Positions 1-10,538 of a DNA stretch of 64,000 nt are shown here, in pieces (position 1 is the first letter of the stretch; each line of letters begins with the position of its first letter). The notes beneath the pieces are model-generated. The model was given only the letters and a program-made list of their open reading frames with translations. It ran no database searches and was not told where the DNA came from. Both the position numbers and the translations under genes were made by a program. Origin of the DNA: Eleusine coracana subsp. coracana (taxonomy: Eukaryota; Streptophyta; Magnoliopsida; Poales; Poaceae); NCBI GenBank assembly GCA_032690845.1, contig CM064429.1:12060569-12124568 (forward strand). The letters are read 5' to 3'.

Positions 1-522
1 ATATCTTTTTGTTGCACGCTACCATATGCGGCGAGGCGAACAAAACCCCAGTCGGCAGCATTGCTTCGGATCCATAAATCAAAATGGTGAGTGCCCCGTG
101 GCTCGACTGATATTGGTCCGAAGCCCCCACAGTACTGACGGTAATTCTCGAACCCATCGTCGAGCATACTTTTCCAACCTACCAAATACACGGGGCTTGA
201 TTCCGGATTACAAGAGGCCATTTGCCCGCTCGACCTAGCCATTACTTTATGTCTGGGCAGCAGAAGCATAACCAATGTTGAACCCACCCTGGCCGCAAAG
301 TCCTTAAACTCTTGTGCCGTAATCCGACTGTTGTTGTCAGTGATGATCTTGTGCAGAGCACCAAACCGAGTTACTATTTCTATAATAAACTCGACGACCT
401 TTTTTTGCCAAAATTTTTACGACTGGTTTTGCCTTGATCCATTTTGAAAACTTGTCCACCGCCATGGACAGATGAGTAAAGCCACCTTGGGCCTTCTAAA
501 AAGGGCAAACGATATCTAAAAC
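1..522 (-). pseudogene. Integrase catalytic core remnant (Tat element)
   Basis: Minus-strand translation gives a retroviral-type integrase core in broken frames. Around 330-250 there is a motif reading IITDNNSRITAQEFKDF, where the family normally has TDNG; the glycine is Asn here. Toward position 1 come remnants of the GQVERAN-like helix and of the stretch ending in a GSEAMLP-like segment. Frames shift several times, so no protein is expected. It continues from the zinc-binding part at 523-972. Confidence 0.75.
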
Positions 523-972
523 CTAGACTGAGAACGGCCATGTTATCGGTATATTTTGATGTTTGGTCGCGGGCACATGCATCTGGCGAGCGAAGAACTG
601 GCAACCTTTGCATTTTCGGATGATATCTTTGGTGTCGGCGACCGCAGTCGGACAATAAAACCCCTGCCTTATTGCTTTGGTTGCTATAGTTGAAGGACTC
701 ACATGGTTACCGCATATGCCGACGTGGATTTCCCTCAAGACGACGATGCCCTCCTCTTGTGATAAGCATTTTAACAGTACCCCATATGGGCTCTGCTTGT
801 ACAAGAGGTGGTCGATGGTGCAGTATAACCTCAACTTGCGGATGATGCGAAGGGCTTCTTCCTTGTCGGCAGGGAGGGTTCCACTATCTAAATACTCGAG
901 GAATGGAGTTCTCCAATCGACTTCTATTAAAACAACTTGAGGTGTTGCCTCTTTGCATGTGACAGTCTGCAC
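523..972 (-). pseudogene. Integrase N-terminal H2C2 zinc-binding region
   Basis: A 149-residue open frame carries an HHCC zinc-binding module of a Ty3/gypsy integrase: EIHVGICGNH supplies the two histidines and IIRKCKGCQ the two cysteines, with AIRQGFYCPT between them (normally GFYWPT). All four zinc ligands are intact, unlike in the Tat copy at 61411-62750. It precedes the catalytic core on the minus strand and follows the second RNase H. The ORF start is arbitrary because it is part of a polyprotein. Confidence 0.82.
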
Positions 973-1137
973 TACAGTTTGCTGGGTTAGTACAGATGGT
1001 TTGTGTAGATCATCGAGAAATACGCCGTCAGGTATTGTAGCTCTGCTGGACCCTAGCTTGGCCAGTTCATCTGTGTCCTCGATGAACTTCCGGAGGACGT
1101 GCTTGTACTTGATGCCATCAAACTTGTCTTCTAGCTT

Positions 1138-1485
1138 TCAAACTTCAGCGCAGTATGCTGTCATGCTTTCATCAGAGTAACACCATTCTTTAGTCACCTG
1201 ATTGATTACAAGCATTGAGTCGCCAGAGATACTTATCCGTTTGACGCCGAGTGATATGGCTGTTTGTAACCCATGTAGGAGAGCCTCGTATTCTACTGCG
1301 TTGTTAGATGCATGAAAATGCATTCGGAGGACGTGACGCGTCCTGACTCCTAGAGATACCAATACTACCCCATGCACTGCCCCCTCCAGTTGTAAGGAGC
1401 CGTCAAATGACATTGTCCAATAGCTTATCTCCTGCGGTGTTGGTGGTAATTCGGACTCGGTCCTCTCGGTGATGAAATATGACAA
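1138..1485 (-). pseudogene. Second (archaeal-type) RNase H domain
   Basis: The frame encodes an RNase H fold: a first strand with WTMSFDGS (catalytic Asp), then NAVEYEALLHGL (catalytic Glu), then ISISGDSMLVINQV (second Asp). This extra RNase H between the RT-linked RNase H and the integrase is diagnostic for Tat elements. The three acidic residues are visible, but the domain sits in a broken polyprotein. The two neighbouring pieces are the RT-linked RNase H (1549-1743) and the integrase zinc module. Confidence 0.8.
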
Positions 1486-1548
1486 TGCCTGGCATTTGAT
1501 TGCATCGCGAGGCTTGAAGGTAATCTCGTATGAACCCAGCTCAACAGC

Positions 1549-2880
1549 TCACTTGGCTATTTTCCCACTCGTGTCTCGGTTGTAGAGCAGTTCGTGGAGC
1601 CCAAAAGATGTATGAACTTCGATCGGGTGATCCTCAAAGTAATGCTTTAACTTGCGAGACGTCATCAGTAGCGCGTACACTAGCTTCTGAAGCCGAAAGT
1701 ACCATATCTTGGAATCTGATAAGACTTCACTAATGAAATACACCGGAGGCTACACCTTTTAAGCCTTGCCATCTTCCGCCTGTTCGACCGCCAGCACTGT
1801 GCTGACAACGTGTGTGGTTGCGGAGATGTACAACTGCAAAATTTCTTTTGGTTCAGGGGGTGTTAGTACAAGTGGGCGACTAATGTAGGCCTTGAATTCC
1901 TCCAAGGCATGTTGGGCTTCATCGTTCCAGACAAATGAATCCTGCTTCTTGAGCAGTATGAAGAAAGGTAGTCCTTAGATGTCGAGTCGTGACCCAAATC
2001 GGCTTAGTGCCGCCATGCAGCCAGTCAACTTCTGGATGTCTTTATGTGAGTGTGGACATCCCATTCACAATATGGCGTTTACTTTCTCTGGATTTGCCTC
2101 AATCCCTCGATGTGAAACCAAGAAACCGAGTAGCTTCCCTGATGGAACGTCGAAAATGCATTTCTTGGGGTTCAGCTTCATGTTGTACTTTCGAAGGTTG
2201 TCAAATGTCTCAGCCAAGTCCTGTGTCAAGTCGAAGGCAAGTCGGCTTTTGACTACCACGTCGTCTACATAGGCCTCAGTGTTTCTTCCGATCTGACTAT
2301 CCAAGCATCATTGCATGGTCCACTGGTAGGTAGCACCGGCGTTCTTTAGCCCAATAGGCATCATTGTGGAAAAAAAAAGCTCCAAAGGGCGTAATGAACG
2401 ACGTCTTTAGCTGGTCAGACTCATTTAGGCGAATCTGATCGTACCCTGAGTAGGCGTCTAAGAAGCACAACAAATCGTAATCAGCTGTTGAGTCGACCAC
2501 TTGATCAATATGAGGGAGGGTGAAAGGATCCTTGGGACAGGCCTGGTTAAGGCCGGTGTAGTCCACGCACATCCGCCACTCCTTATTCTTTTTTCCGCAC
2601 CAATACTGGGTTAGCTAACCAATCGGGGTAAAACACCACTTTGATAAAACCAGCCGCTAGTAATCGGCCGATTTCTTTTCTAATTGCGTCCTTACAGTCT
2701 TGCAAAAATCACCGAAGACATTGCCTCACAGGCTTGGCATTCGGTCAAACATGTAGTCTATGCTTAGCCATTTCCCTTGGAACACCCGGCATGTTGGAAC
2801 GTTTCCATGCAAATATGTCTTTATTATTCCGAAGGAAAAGGATGAGCACGCTTTCCTATTTAGCATCTAGATTGACCTGA
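1549..2880 (-). pseudogene. Reverse transcriptase and RT-linked RNase H remnant
   Basis: On the minus strand, in the order of synthesis: FYPDWLANPVLVRKK (about 2640-2590), MCVDYTGLNQACPKDPF (2572 downward), LDAYSGYDQIRL, the catalytic AYVDDVVVKSR box (about 2270) and LNPKKCIFDV. These are the standard gypsy RT motifs, and the YVDD pair is intact. The RNase H follows at 1743-1549 (VYALLMTSRKLKHYFEDH). At least two frameshifts separate the pieces, near 2580 and 2300. Not functional as it stands. Confidence 0.85.
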
Positions 2881-3320
2881 TATTGGTGGTCTTGGATACA
2901 TCACTATTATCTAACTGAATCTTCTTTGACTCCGCGGTATCTGCCTGCACTGTGGCCTTCAGCACCTTTTTTGGAGGGTATCGAGGTTGGTCTCTTCTAG
3001 GTTTGCAACCGCTAGCTTCAACTCTGTGAGCTCTGACGCCGTCACCTTCTTCTCTACCAACTCGCAGCATTGGTTGTCGGAGTCGTAGGAGGTTCTCACA
3101 TCCGAGTGCAGCGAAATGACTCTATTCGGCCCTGGCAGCTTCATCATCATGTATGGATAGTGCGGTATGGCCATGAATTTGGTAATGGCTGGCCGCCCTA
3201 TAATGGCATGATAAGTGTAGTCCAGATCCGCAACGTCGAATTCTCCCGAGTACCAAATATCATTGGCAGAGTGATTTGTCCTAGTGGGACTGTCTGCATT
3301 CCAGGAATCACCCCGTGGAA

Positions 3321-3480
3321 GGGTGACCTGCTGGGTCTGAGGTCAGTTAAAGGTATGCCGAGCTCCTTGAAGGTGACCTGTTGGACTTAAGGTCAGTTAA
3401 AGGTATGCCGAGCTCCTTGAAGAGGATGTCCAGGCTGCTTCCACCGTCCAACAGTACCCTATGGAGCCGAACTCTATTAA
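3321..3480 (-). pseudogene. Retroviral-type aspartic protease remnant with a 50-bp duplication
   Basis: Minus-strand translation around 3460-3425 reads VLLDGGSSLDILFKELG, the D-G-G active-site form of the protease in Tat elements. Just downstream in the sense direction, 3371-3420 and 3321-3370 are near-identical 50-bp units. Fifty is not a multiple of three, so the duplication shifts the frame within protease. Upstream is gag, downstream the RT linker. Confidence 0.7.
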
Positions 3481-3798
3481 CAGTCAGTGACAATACTAGG
3501 GGGTATTTTCCAGGTCAAGGGATATGATCCGGATGGTCCGATCGATCGAAAGTTATCGGGACCTCAGACCACCGAAGGTAGTGTGGGATTGCTGGTGATA
3601 CCGAGTGAACCTCTCGATAAAGGATCTTCTGCTGGCGCTTTGAGTGAGCTGTGGACCTACCACAAATGTAATTGACCTCGTGCTCTGGGTCTTGAAACTC
3701 TTCTTTGTCTTTATCGTCCTCGTCTGCATCCTTCCTGCCACCCTTAGGAATCTAGGAGCGCTCTTTGCAAACCTTTAGAGCATGGTGCACAAAGCTCT

Positions 3799-4401
3799 TC
3801 AGCTTGAATAATTCTTTGGCCTTGTGAGCGCCATCATGCAACAGACAAGGGCCTTCAAGCAATTTGTCAAAGTCATCCTGAGTGACCTGCCTTCTCCGAT
3901 TCGGACGCTCGGTGTTAGCAACCGTTCTATCCTGCTTGCGCTTCTTATTGTCGTCCTTGTTATAATAGGACGGCCTTGACTAATGGCGATTCCGCAGCAC
4001 CTCCTCCTTGTATTGGAGAACCTAAAAGAGGGCCAAATTGCCAGCTGCATACTTGTCTGTCATCGTAAACAACTGCTTGGCTGTCAAACTTCCGGCAGCA
4101 TCCAATCTCCCGATCTTCTTGATTAAGTCGACATCGCGAAGTCCGCCCTGGAAGGCAGTGATGACCTGAGCATCTAAGATGTTGGGGATGGTGTTCTTCA
4201 CTCGGCAGAAGCACTGGATGTATTCCTGCAACAGCTTCGGGTCCTGCTGTTTGATCCTCGTGAGCTCCCATTGATTCCTGGGCCTGTCGAATGTTGCCTG
4301 GAAGTTGGTGGTAAACTGCCTACACAACTCCGCCCAAGAACTGATGGAATTGGCAGGCAGGTTAGTGAGCCATGTTCTGGCAGCTGGGGCCAGGCATATA
4401 T
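3799..4401 (-). pseudogene. Gag C-terminal half (Tat element)
   Basis: The sense frame 4327-4022 gives MCRQFTTNFQATFDRP, then LLQEYIQCFCRVKNTIPN and VITAFQGGLRDVDLIKKIGR, typical of the retrotransposon gag capsid domain. Upstream residues ICLAPAARTWLTNLPA (about 4400-4350) join directly to MANYLH at 5803-5787 when the solo LTR at 4402-5782 is removed. Frameshifts occur downstream toward the nucleocapsid. The structural protein would package the element RNA; this copy is broken. Confidence 0.8.
4397..4401. repeat. Target-site duplication TATAT (left copy)
   Basis: Matches 5783-5787 exactly and borders the TG...CA ends of the solo LTR. Confidence 0.85.
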
Positions 4402-5782
4402 TGATAAAAACACGACGACGGTGTCCGGATTTTATCCCAATCTTTCACGGTACAGCAAGTACTAGCAAGTATATATAGGTATTGAAACTTGTTATCTCAG
4501 CTATGAATAGATAGAACAACAATCTCAAGCTCAATGATCCAGCAACCACCATAAAATAGACACCACAGATTTGTTATCCAATAGAAATCATAAACCAGCT
4601 AGAACACGATAGGAAAATACCGGCTTACAAGAACTTGATGTAGATGCAAACTAGTAGAGATAAACTCTCCAACTCATTACTTAGACAAGCATGATCTGGA
4701 GATGGGGAACCACAAGTTCCAGCACGCACCCAAGGGAAGAATCACGTGATCACGCACTTCAGCGACCGGCAGAGATCGGCGGCAGCAACCGGTAGAGGAG
4801 GGCAACACCTCTAGGGTTTCTTGGAGGACACCACGACCAAAAACACAATAAAATCCCCTCCTCCCTTACAGGGGCGCTGGCCCTAGGCTATATGGCATGC
4901 AAGCCAGCCAAAAACCCAGTTCGACTCGAACACATCTAAAAACAGACTCGGACTCAACACAACTCCGAATTGTTTTGATTATTGCGACCGCTAGGGAATT
5001 TATTTGACTATGAGGCCAGATCTGTTGGAAAGGTTATCAAATTACCTTTCCAACGAGTATTTACTCAGCCCAATCCGACTCCGTATGGCCCAGTTATGCT
5101 ACTTTTACTCCACACCTGTCTGGCTGATCCGAAACCGAGTCCGAACTGATTTTGAGTTTCCATATCTTCTGATTTCGTGACTGGGTGGACTTGAGACCGT
5201 GTAGACTTTGAAAGTAAAGTATTGCATACCTTTGGGAAGGCCTGTAACACCAATATATGTTCCTTACTTTTCACAAGTGGCACAACCATTGATCCAATCA
5301 TAACATATTCCTTCGTTTCTCCTTTCTTTTCCTCAACCTTCAGATTGGTCCCAATGAAAACATTGCATGGCATAGAATAATTGGCTAGCAAATCCTCGCT
5401 TCGCTCTTCATTATTCATAATATTTGTCAAAGATCCAAACTGAATGTTGGAGTATTTTGACACATCATGTTCTGCAATATGTGTAAAATCATGCTTGTTT
5501 TCAGAATATGTAGTTTTAATGACTCGATGAGCCATGGGCTCATCATCCTCCCTTCCTTGAATCAAAGCCGTCCTCGGCTTTGACATAATTTGACGAGCTC
5601 CTCTCCTGTTCAGATCAACACCAATAGCACTGTTTAGACAATTCTTTGCATCACTATTATTTTTCCCTTTATGTAATTCATCTTTGACCAAATCACAATG
5701 AATGGTACAATGTTGAGGAGCAACAACTGAAAGAATTTCAGAAATACTAGGTGCACTTGTTACTGCAGGAACTACCACATCA
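4402..5782 (-). mobile_element. Solo LTR inserted in gag, TSD TATAT
   Basis: The 1381-bp segment begins TGATAAAAAC and ends ACCACATCA on the plus strand. It is flanked by identical 5-bp copies TATAT (4397-4401 and 5783-5787), and removing it restores the gag reading frame. No internal domain is present, so it is a solo LTR left by LTR-LTR recombination. The sense strand is probably minus: a TATA-like CATATAG lies near 4890 and an AACCCTAG leader near 4810. The U3 half is open on the minus strand (5782 to 5065, about 239 codons), suggesting the parent's pol reading frame ran into its LTR. Confidence 0.9.
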
Positions 5783-7303
5783 TATATGCAGATAATTGGC
5801 CATAACAAAGCTATCACCGCCGAGTGCCCGGATGGCCGCCGCGTAGACATGAAGCCAATCGTGCGGGTCTCTCTTGTCGTTGTACTTTTCAATGCCGACT
5901 GGTTTGAAGCCAGCCAGCCAGCTGACAGTGCGTAGTTCCCTGGTGAAGGCCCTGATGCTGGCCTCATCGTCATAATCCTCGAAGATGGGGGTTCGCTCCT
6001 GTTCGTCACCGGTTTCTTGACGATGTCTGTCTTCGCGCCACCCATCGTTCCGTCGATCCTAATACCGATCATCTCGAGGTGGCCCCCTCCTGTCATTGCA
6101 TTCGTACTAGCGGTCATCAACAAAGCCGCGACGATATTGTTCGTCTTTGTATTCTCGGCGAGCTGCCTCATCCCGCTCCTGGTACCTGCTATCTAGCTGG
6201 ACCCGGGCATCACGCGGTCGTATGCCACTATGAAGATCAGCGTGTGGGTTCCGTTCATGGTAGTCCGTGATGGGTCACCGTCGTGGTTCAGTCGGTGGGG
6301 TCGCCTGCCGATCGTTTTGTTGCTGATGTCTTCTTTCCTGACTAGGCACCGAGCTAGCCGTGCCAGATGCTGACTTACTCGGCGTAGAACATGTGTTGTG
6401 CATCTCCAGTATAGCTGCTGTCTTAATGTGTGTTTTCAGCTTGTTGACCTATGGTGTTAACTCTGGATTTGCTTGGAGCATAGGCTCTAGTGAGTTCAGC
6501 AAGGTTGTCGCAGCTGTGATGTTGAGCTGTGGGGTCTTGAAGACCTCCTCACCATCCAATTGTAAGGTAAGGCCGCCCATGTCCAAGTTTTGCATGATCC
6601 TAGATCTGTTCTGGCGGGTGTCCGGTCGTCGGAGCGGAGGGGTCTCAGCTTCTGGGTCATTGTCTTCAAGTTTGGTCTCATGCCCTTCCCGAAGAGTTGC
6701 ATCCGTTACTGGTCCCCGCATAGCTGCTGCCGCAGATGTCTCCTCGACAGCGCCTCCTCCTGGGACAGCTGATGCTACCATGAAGACCTCGTAGTAATGC
6801 AACGAGCGACATTCAGAGTCACTCGGCTCTTCGATCAGGTCCAAGATTGACTCATGATCGACGCCGATTGTGGCTACTAATCTTGATCTGAGGAAAAAAT
6901 TGGGATCTTCATCCGACTCCTCTGTGTAAGGAGTTGGGAGATCGATGGTAGTCAGATCTGGTTTGGCCAGGCTTGCCGATCGGTCCATTGTGGGCAACGT
7001 TGAGAGGGAACCCGGGAGGGTTTCCGCTTGAAGAACCGTCGTTGCGTTGTTGAGGCCGAGCAGGAGTCGGCAGACCAGGCCGATCTTGTGGTTGGCTGAC
7101 GAAGCTTTGCTGACACCAAGACCTGCAGGTGTGGCGACTACCGAAAAGGCCGCTGAACATTGCTTGATGAGGGTCCCGCTCTGATTGGCAACGAAGCTGA
7201 AGGCACTGAAGCGGATCTTGTCTCCTAGGTGAAACTTGACATCGAAGAAAGCCATCGATTTCAACAAAGTTAGACTCAACGCTGCCCCTACCTGGCATGC
7301 CAA
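5783..7303 (-). pseudogene. Gag N-terminal half (Tat element)
   Basis: The sense frame from 7303 to 6449 is open for 284 codons, beginning MACQVGAALSLT. It includes LDMGGLTLQLDGEEVF and PQLNITAATTLLN, a conserved gag leader segment of grass Tat elements. Downstream, after frameshifts, DPHDWLHVYAAAIRALGGDSFVMANYLH (in pieces near 5880-5787) starts the capsid domain. The start codon lies against the PBS, so the true gag start could be the internal Met at residue 18 (MAFFDV). The minus-strand open frame 6171-5065 is not gag; it crosses the solo LTR in a different frame. Confidence 0.78.
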
Positions 7304-7306
7304 CTG
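7284..7306 (-). other. Primer-binding-site region of the Tat element
   Basis: On the minus strand, the LTR end is followed by GTTGGCATGCCAGGTAGGGG. This resembles the TGGCGCGCCAGGTAGG type of PBS region in grass Tat elements. It lies between the LTR end at 7307 and gag, as expected. Confidence 0.6.
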
Positions 7307-7730
7307 ACGAGAGATAATCTCGATAATGATTCTAGGTATGCGTATGAGTATGAAAGCCGATGGACACAGGACACGGGATTTATACAGGTTTAGGCCTCAC
7401 GAAGGATAATAACACTATGTCTTGTTTAGTGTTCTTGTATTTCTAGGGTTCGGACCGGGCTAGCGTTCCCAATACGAGTTCTGATGATCTTCAAGGACCC
7501 TCTGCCCTCCTTATATATCTGGAGGGTAGTGGTTTACATGGTAATCTATCATTCGGTTACATTTGATTCTATCTATATACCATATCTCTTAACCTAACTT
7601 GTAGCTCACTCTAAACAAATAACCGAGTAGTTATCCTCTGGGCCTTAATCTCTAATGTATCATTCCAAGCCTTTGGCTCACTCAGCCATATTACCGAGTG
7701 GTTAGATACCCCGGATATGTATGTACCACA
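7307..7730 (-). repeat. 5' LTR of the Tat element
   Basis: Plus-strand ends are TGACGAGAGA and GTACCACA, giving a 424-bp TG...CA LTR. It contains the conserved ACACGGGATTTATACAGGTT block seen near the U5 side of such LTRs and a minus-strand TATA box (ATATATAA, 7511-7518). The other LTR is outside the window, so the ends rest on the PBS, the TG/CA rule and the breakpoint into the older LTR at 7731. Confidence 0.72.
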
Positions 7731-8191
7731 GGGGAGGCACCAGAAAGCTCCATGTGGAAGGCATGCACCAGAGGGGGACCCCCCTATTCGGCCGAACACC
7801 CCTATTAGGCCGAACATGGGTGGTGGGTCCTCGAGCCCCCTCTCCTCTTGGTCCCTGACAGGTGGCCCCTCTTCCCTTTTGACACTGTAAGCTGGTGGGT
7901 TAAGTCGGTTTTCTCTCGAAAGTGGGCCACTGGAACCTTGTGTTTGGCTCTGATTGGCCGAAGGTGTGCTTTCTCCCTTGATGGATCCTTGTGATGTCTA
8001 GTTGTCGCTCTCCCGTTGGCTAGAATGTTTTTATCACGGATCATGGGGCATTTCTCCACTCCTTGTGTATATAATCCCTGCATGTACATAAATCTCCAAG
8101 GACAAGTGGAATTTGGTTATTCCTAGCTAACATGCGTGTATGAAATACTAAGTCTTCCCTTATTTGTGCCCATATTTAACAACCGTCAACA
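7731..8191 (-). repeat. Partial 3' LTR of a non-autonomous gypsy element
   Basis: Strongly similar to 11816-12285: GGGGAGGCACCAGAAGGCTCC-type start, GGTGGGTTAAGTCGGTTTTC, and GTACATAAATCTCCAAGG. It ends ACCGTCAACA. Only the part from the GGGGA site onward is here. The rest should lie left of the window, beyond the Tat element inserted in it. The element's sense is minus, since a purine tract on the minus strand abuts the LTR at 8192-8204. Confidence 0.82.
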
Positions 8192-8204
8192 AGACCCCCC
8201 AAGC
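8192..8204 (-). other. Polypurine tract of the non-autonomous element
   Basis: The minus strand reads GCTTGGGGGGTCT immediately before the 3' LTR. A second copy of the same motif with neighbouring bases occurs at 9541-9554. Confidence 0.7.
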
Positions 8205-10514
8205 TGAACTTTGCTCATCCTGAGCAAAGCTAAACTTTGGCTTTGTTGATCAGGAGTTGCTACAATGTCTTGCTCCTAATATACCCAAATGCACAACTAA
8301 GACACTCTACTTAGGATTGAATAAGTCGGCACGAGTACTTCACCTTTGATATACCTGTTGGGCGTTGTAACTTCTCCCAATCTTAAGATGTTGAAAGACA
8401 GAACAGTGTGTAGGACTCCCATTTAACCTACTCTCTCTGATTGACTTTAGCATGCAGGTTATTTTATTTTGGTGACAAATCTAAGTTCCTCAAATGATTC
8501 ACTCAGATCGCTCAGTGTGTATGTATTCCTCACCAAGGCTTTATGATGCCTCAAAAATCCTACGTGTAAAGGCTGATATGTGGAGCTTAGGGTAAGGATA
8601 AATGTGGCATACTTGTATTTCATATGTCACTGAGTCAAAAGAGTGGATCCATGGAGAAAGCATTTCCAACAAGCATGATCAAGATGTGCATGTGTGGTGG
8701 ATTTGGTGGAGTAGAATGGAGACTCTTTTTATTTGTCTCTCCTTTTATTTGGTAGTATTCGCTATCTTTTCTTTCTTACTTTTTCTTTCAAGTTCTTCAT
8801 GGAGCAAGGGTTTTTTCTTTTTTTTTCTTTTTTTCGATAGAAATAACCTTGATTGCCTTGGGGAGAGATCAATCATGAAGACAGAGTCTTTATTTTGTGG
8901 ATGAATGGTGTGACATGGATGATTGCTAATTTCCAGTGTGGAAACTTGCGTGATGTGCGCGGTCTTGATCACGAATGCAGAAAATATTTCTCACTAGGGT
9001 CACACAATTTTGACAAGGCTCAATGAAAATAAAAGTAGCATATGTAGAAGATTTTTGCAATGTAGCACAACATATGGTTGTGGTAGGAATATATATCATT
9101 GTGGAACTTATCATTTTTATGAAATTAATTCTCCAGGTGTCAAGTTTCACAAATTGAGCAAGATCATAGCAGCCCTAACTAACCATATCATATCTCCCAA
9201 TAGCCTAGAAGGATGATGCTTATGCTATCCACTAGTGTGTTTGAGGTGAAATTTAATCATGCCAACAAACCAAAACTAGATAGGGTGCTAAGTTGTAAAC
9301 TAGGCATATGAAGGGAATGAAAGACAGAGCAACTATTCATCATCTCAACATAGGAAACCTTATGCATTCATACCGCACATGAATTTATTCATTATTATTA
9401 TTGTTGTTGTTGTTTTTAGATTTTCTATTTATCATGCATGTGAAAGGGAAACAAATCTTTTTCATGTCTTTTTGTTTATCATGCATGTGGTGATTGGAAA
9501 GGGGAATGATACATGTTACCTTCACACGAGGGGGAGGAACTCCCCCCAAGCTGACTCTTGCTCACGGTTTGCCTCAACGTATTGATGGAGCATTTGAAGT
9601 CGTGACTGCAACAAGAGATCAGGAGTACACAAGAACAACTACTCTTATTTCTTATGGGACTTTGACCCTACGGATCAACAAGTCGAGAATAATAGTATAC
9701 TTAACTTTGACCCAACGGATCAACAAGTCAACTACTCGATAGTTATCAAGCCCTCATCGAGTTTGTTCTTATGAAGATTTGAAGGCAATATGAAGATTCA
9801 AATGAAACTCATAGCAAGTGTTTTTGGTAGAATTTCAGAGTGTTTTAATGATACCAAAGCCTGTAGAAAATGATGAGAAATGTCTAGAGCATAATGGAGA
9901 GGTGAAATATATTAGTGCAGTGAAGAACTTCCTCTCGAAAACCTTGACTCAAAATGCAGGGTGAAACAACAATCATATTGGGACATGACAGTTACAAGCT
10001 GACAGTTGGGGCAAATCGGGCCAGAGAGCCATTTTTCTCTAGTCGACCGACCAATAAGCCTGGTCGCCCGACCAGGGATTGGCCCCTCTGGTCCTTTGCT
10101 CTTGTCAGTGGGCCCTATATGTGGTGGCCCACAAGAAAGAAAATATATTTTAAAGAAAAACATTTTTGATCTTTTGTGCTGCCAATTTCTCAAAAGATGA
10201 ACTCTGAAATTCTATATTTTTTATATAATTTTGGAAAAGAGAAATGGGTTGGAATAAATTCCAACATGCAGATGTGGTGCAAGAATTCAAATATGCAAAT
10301 GCAAATGGAAATCCAAATATTGGTGGAAAGCAAATATGAGATAGCTACCAATTTACCTTTGGCAAGGGCTCCCCAATTTTAAGACCAATGAGCGGGACAC
10401 TACCCTGTTTTCACTTAAAGAGAAAACAAGCAAATGTAAAACTATCTAGACAATGGTAATTAATAGAAATATAATTAGGAACAATGCTAGTCATTCTCTT
10501 TAACTAGTGCCTTT
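8205..10514 (-). other. Non-coding internal region of the non-autonomous element
   Basis: About 2.3 kb without a convincing reading frame; the longest open frames are about 100 codons and lack known motifs. It contains pyrimidine-rich runs (8800-8835), an ATT/GTT simple repeat near 9393-9415, a second PPT-like hairpin at 9530-9554, and two 45-bp repeat units at 9661-9750 shared with the LTR at 11160-11390. Part of it (about 8935-9040) is the reverse complement of sequence near 14750-14830 in the plus-strand relative. Confidence 0.65.
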
Positions 10515-10530
10515 CCTGGCAACGGTGCCA
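10515..10530 (-). other. Primer-binding site, tRNA-Asp-like (copy 1)
   Basis: The minus strand reads TGGCACCGTTGCCAGG, close to the TGGCGCCGTTGCCGGGG site complementary to the tRNA-Asp 3' end used by Athila-type elements. It sits 8 bases from the TG at 10539. A second such site lies at 10574-10589. Confidence 0.72.
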
Positions 10531-10538
10531 GAAATGCT

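Larger units (their letters stand above)
1..7730 (-). mobile_element. Tat-clade Ty3/gypsy retrotransposon, 5' part, degenerate
   Basis: Read on the minus strand, the domains follow the gypsy order gag, protease, RT, RNase H, a second (archaeal-type) RNase H, integrase. The order PR-RT-RH-aRNH-IN with the extra RNase H is the hallmark of the Tat lineage. The window starts inside the integrase core, so the 3' end and 3' LTR lie outside. Frameshifts and stops break every domain. The 5' LTR is 7307-7730, and a PBS-like sequence separates it from gag. The bases after the LTR (GGGGA, 7731-7735) match the intact target in two related LTRs further along, so the element seems to have inserted in an older LTR. 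A solo LTR at 4402-5782 splits gag. Confidence 0.88.

Noticed and set aside
5065..6171. 368-codon minus-strand open frame
   Set aside because: It crosses the solo LTR boundary at 5782 in a frame different from gag; only the LTR part is a meaningful unit, so it is not one gene.
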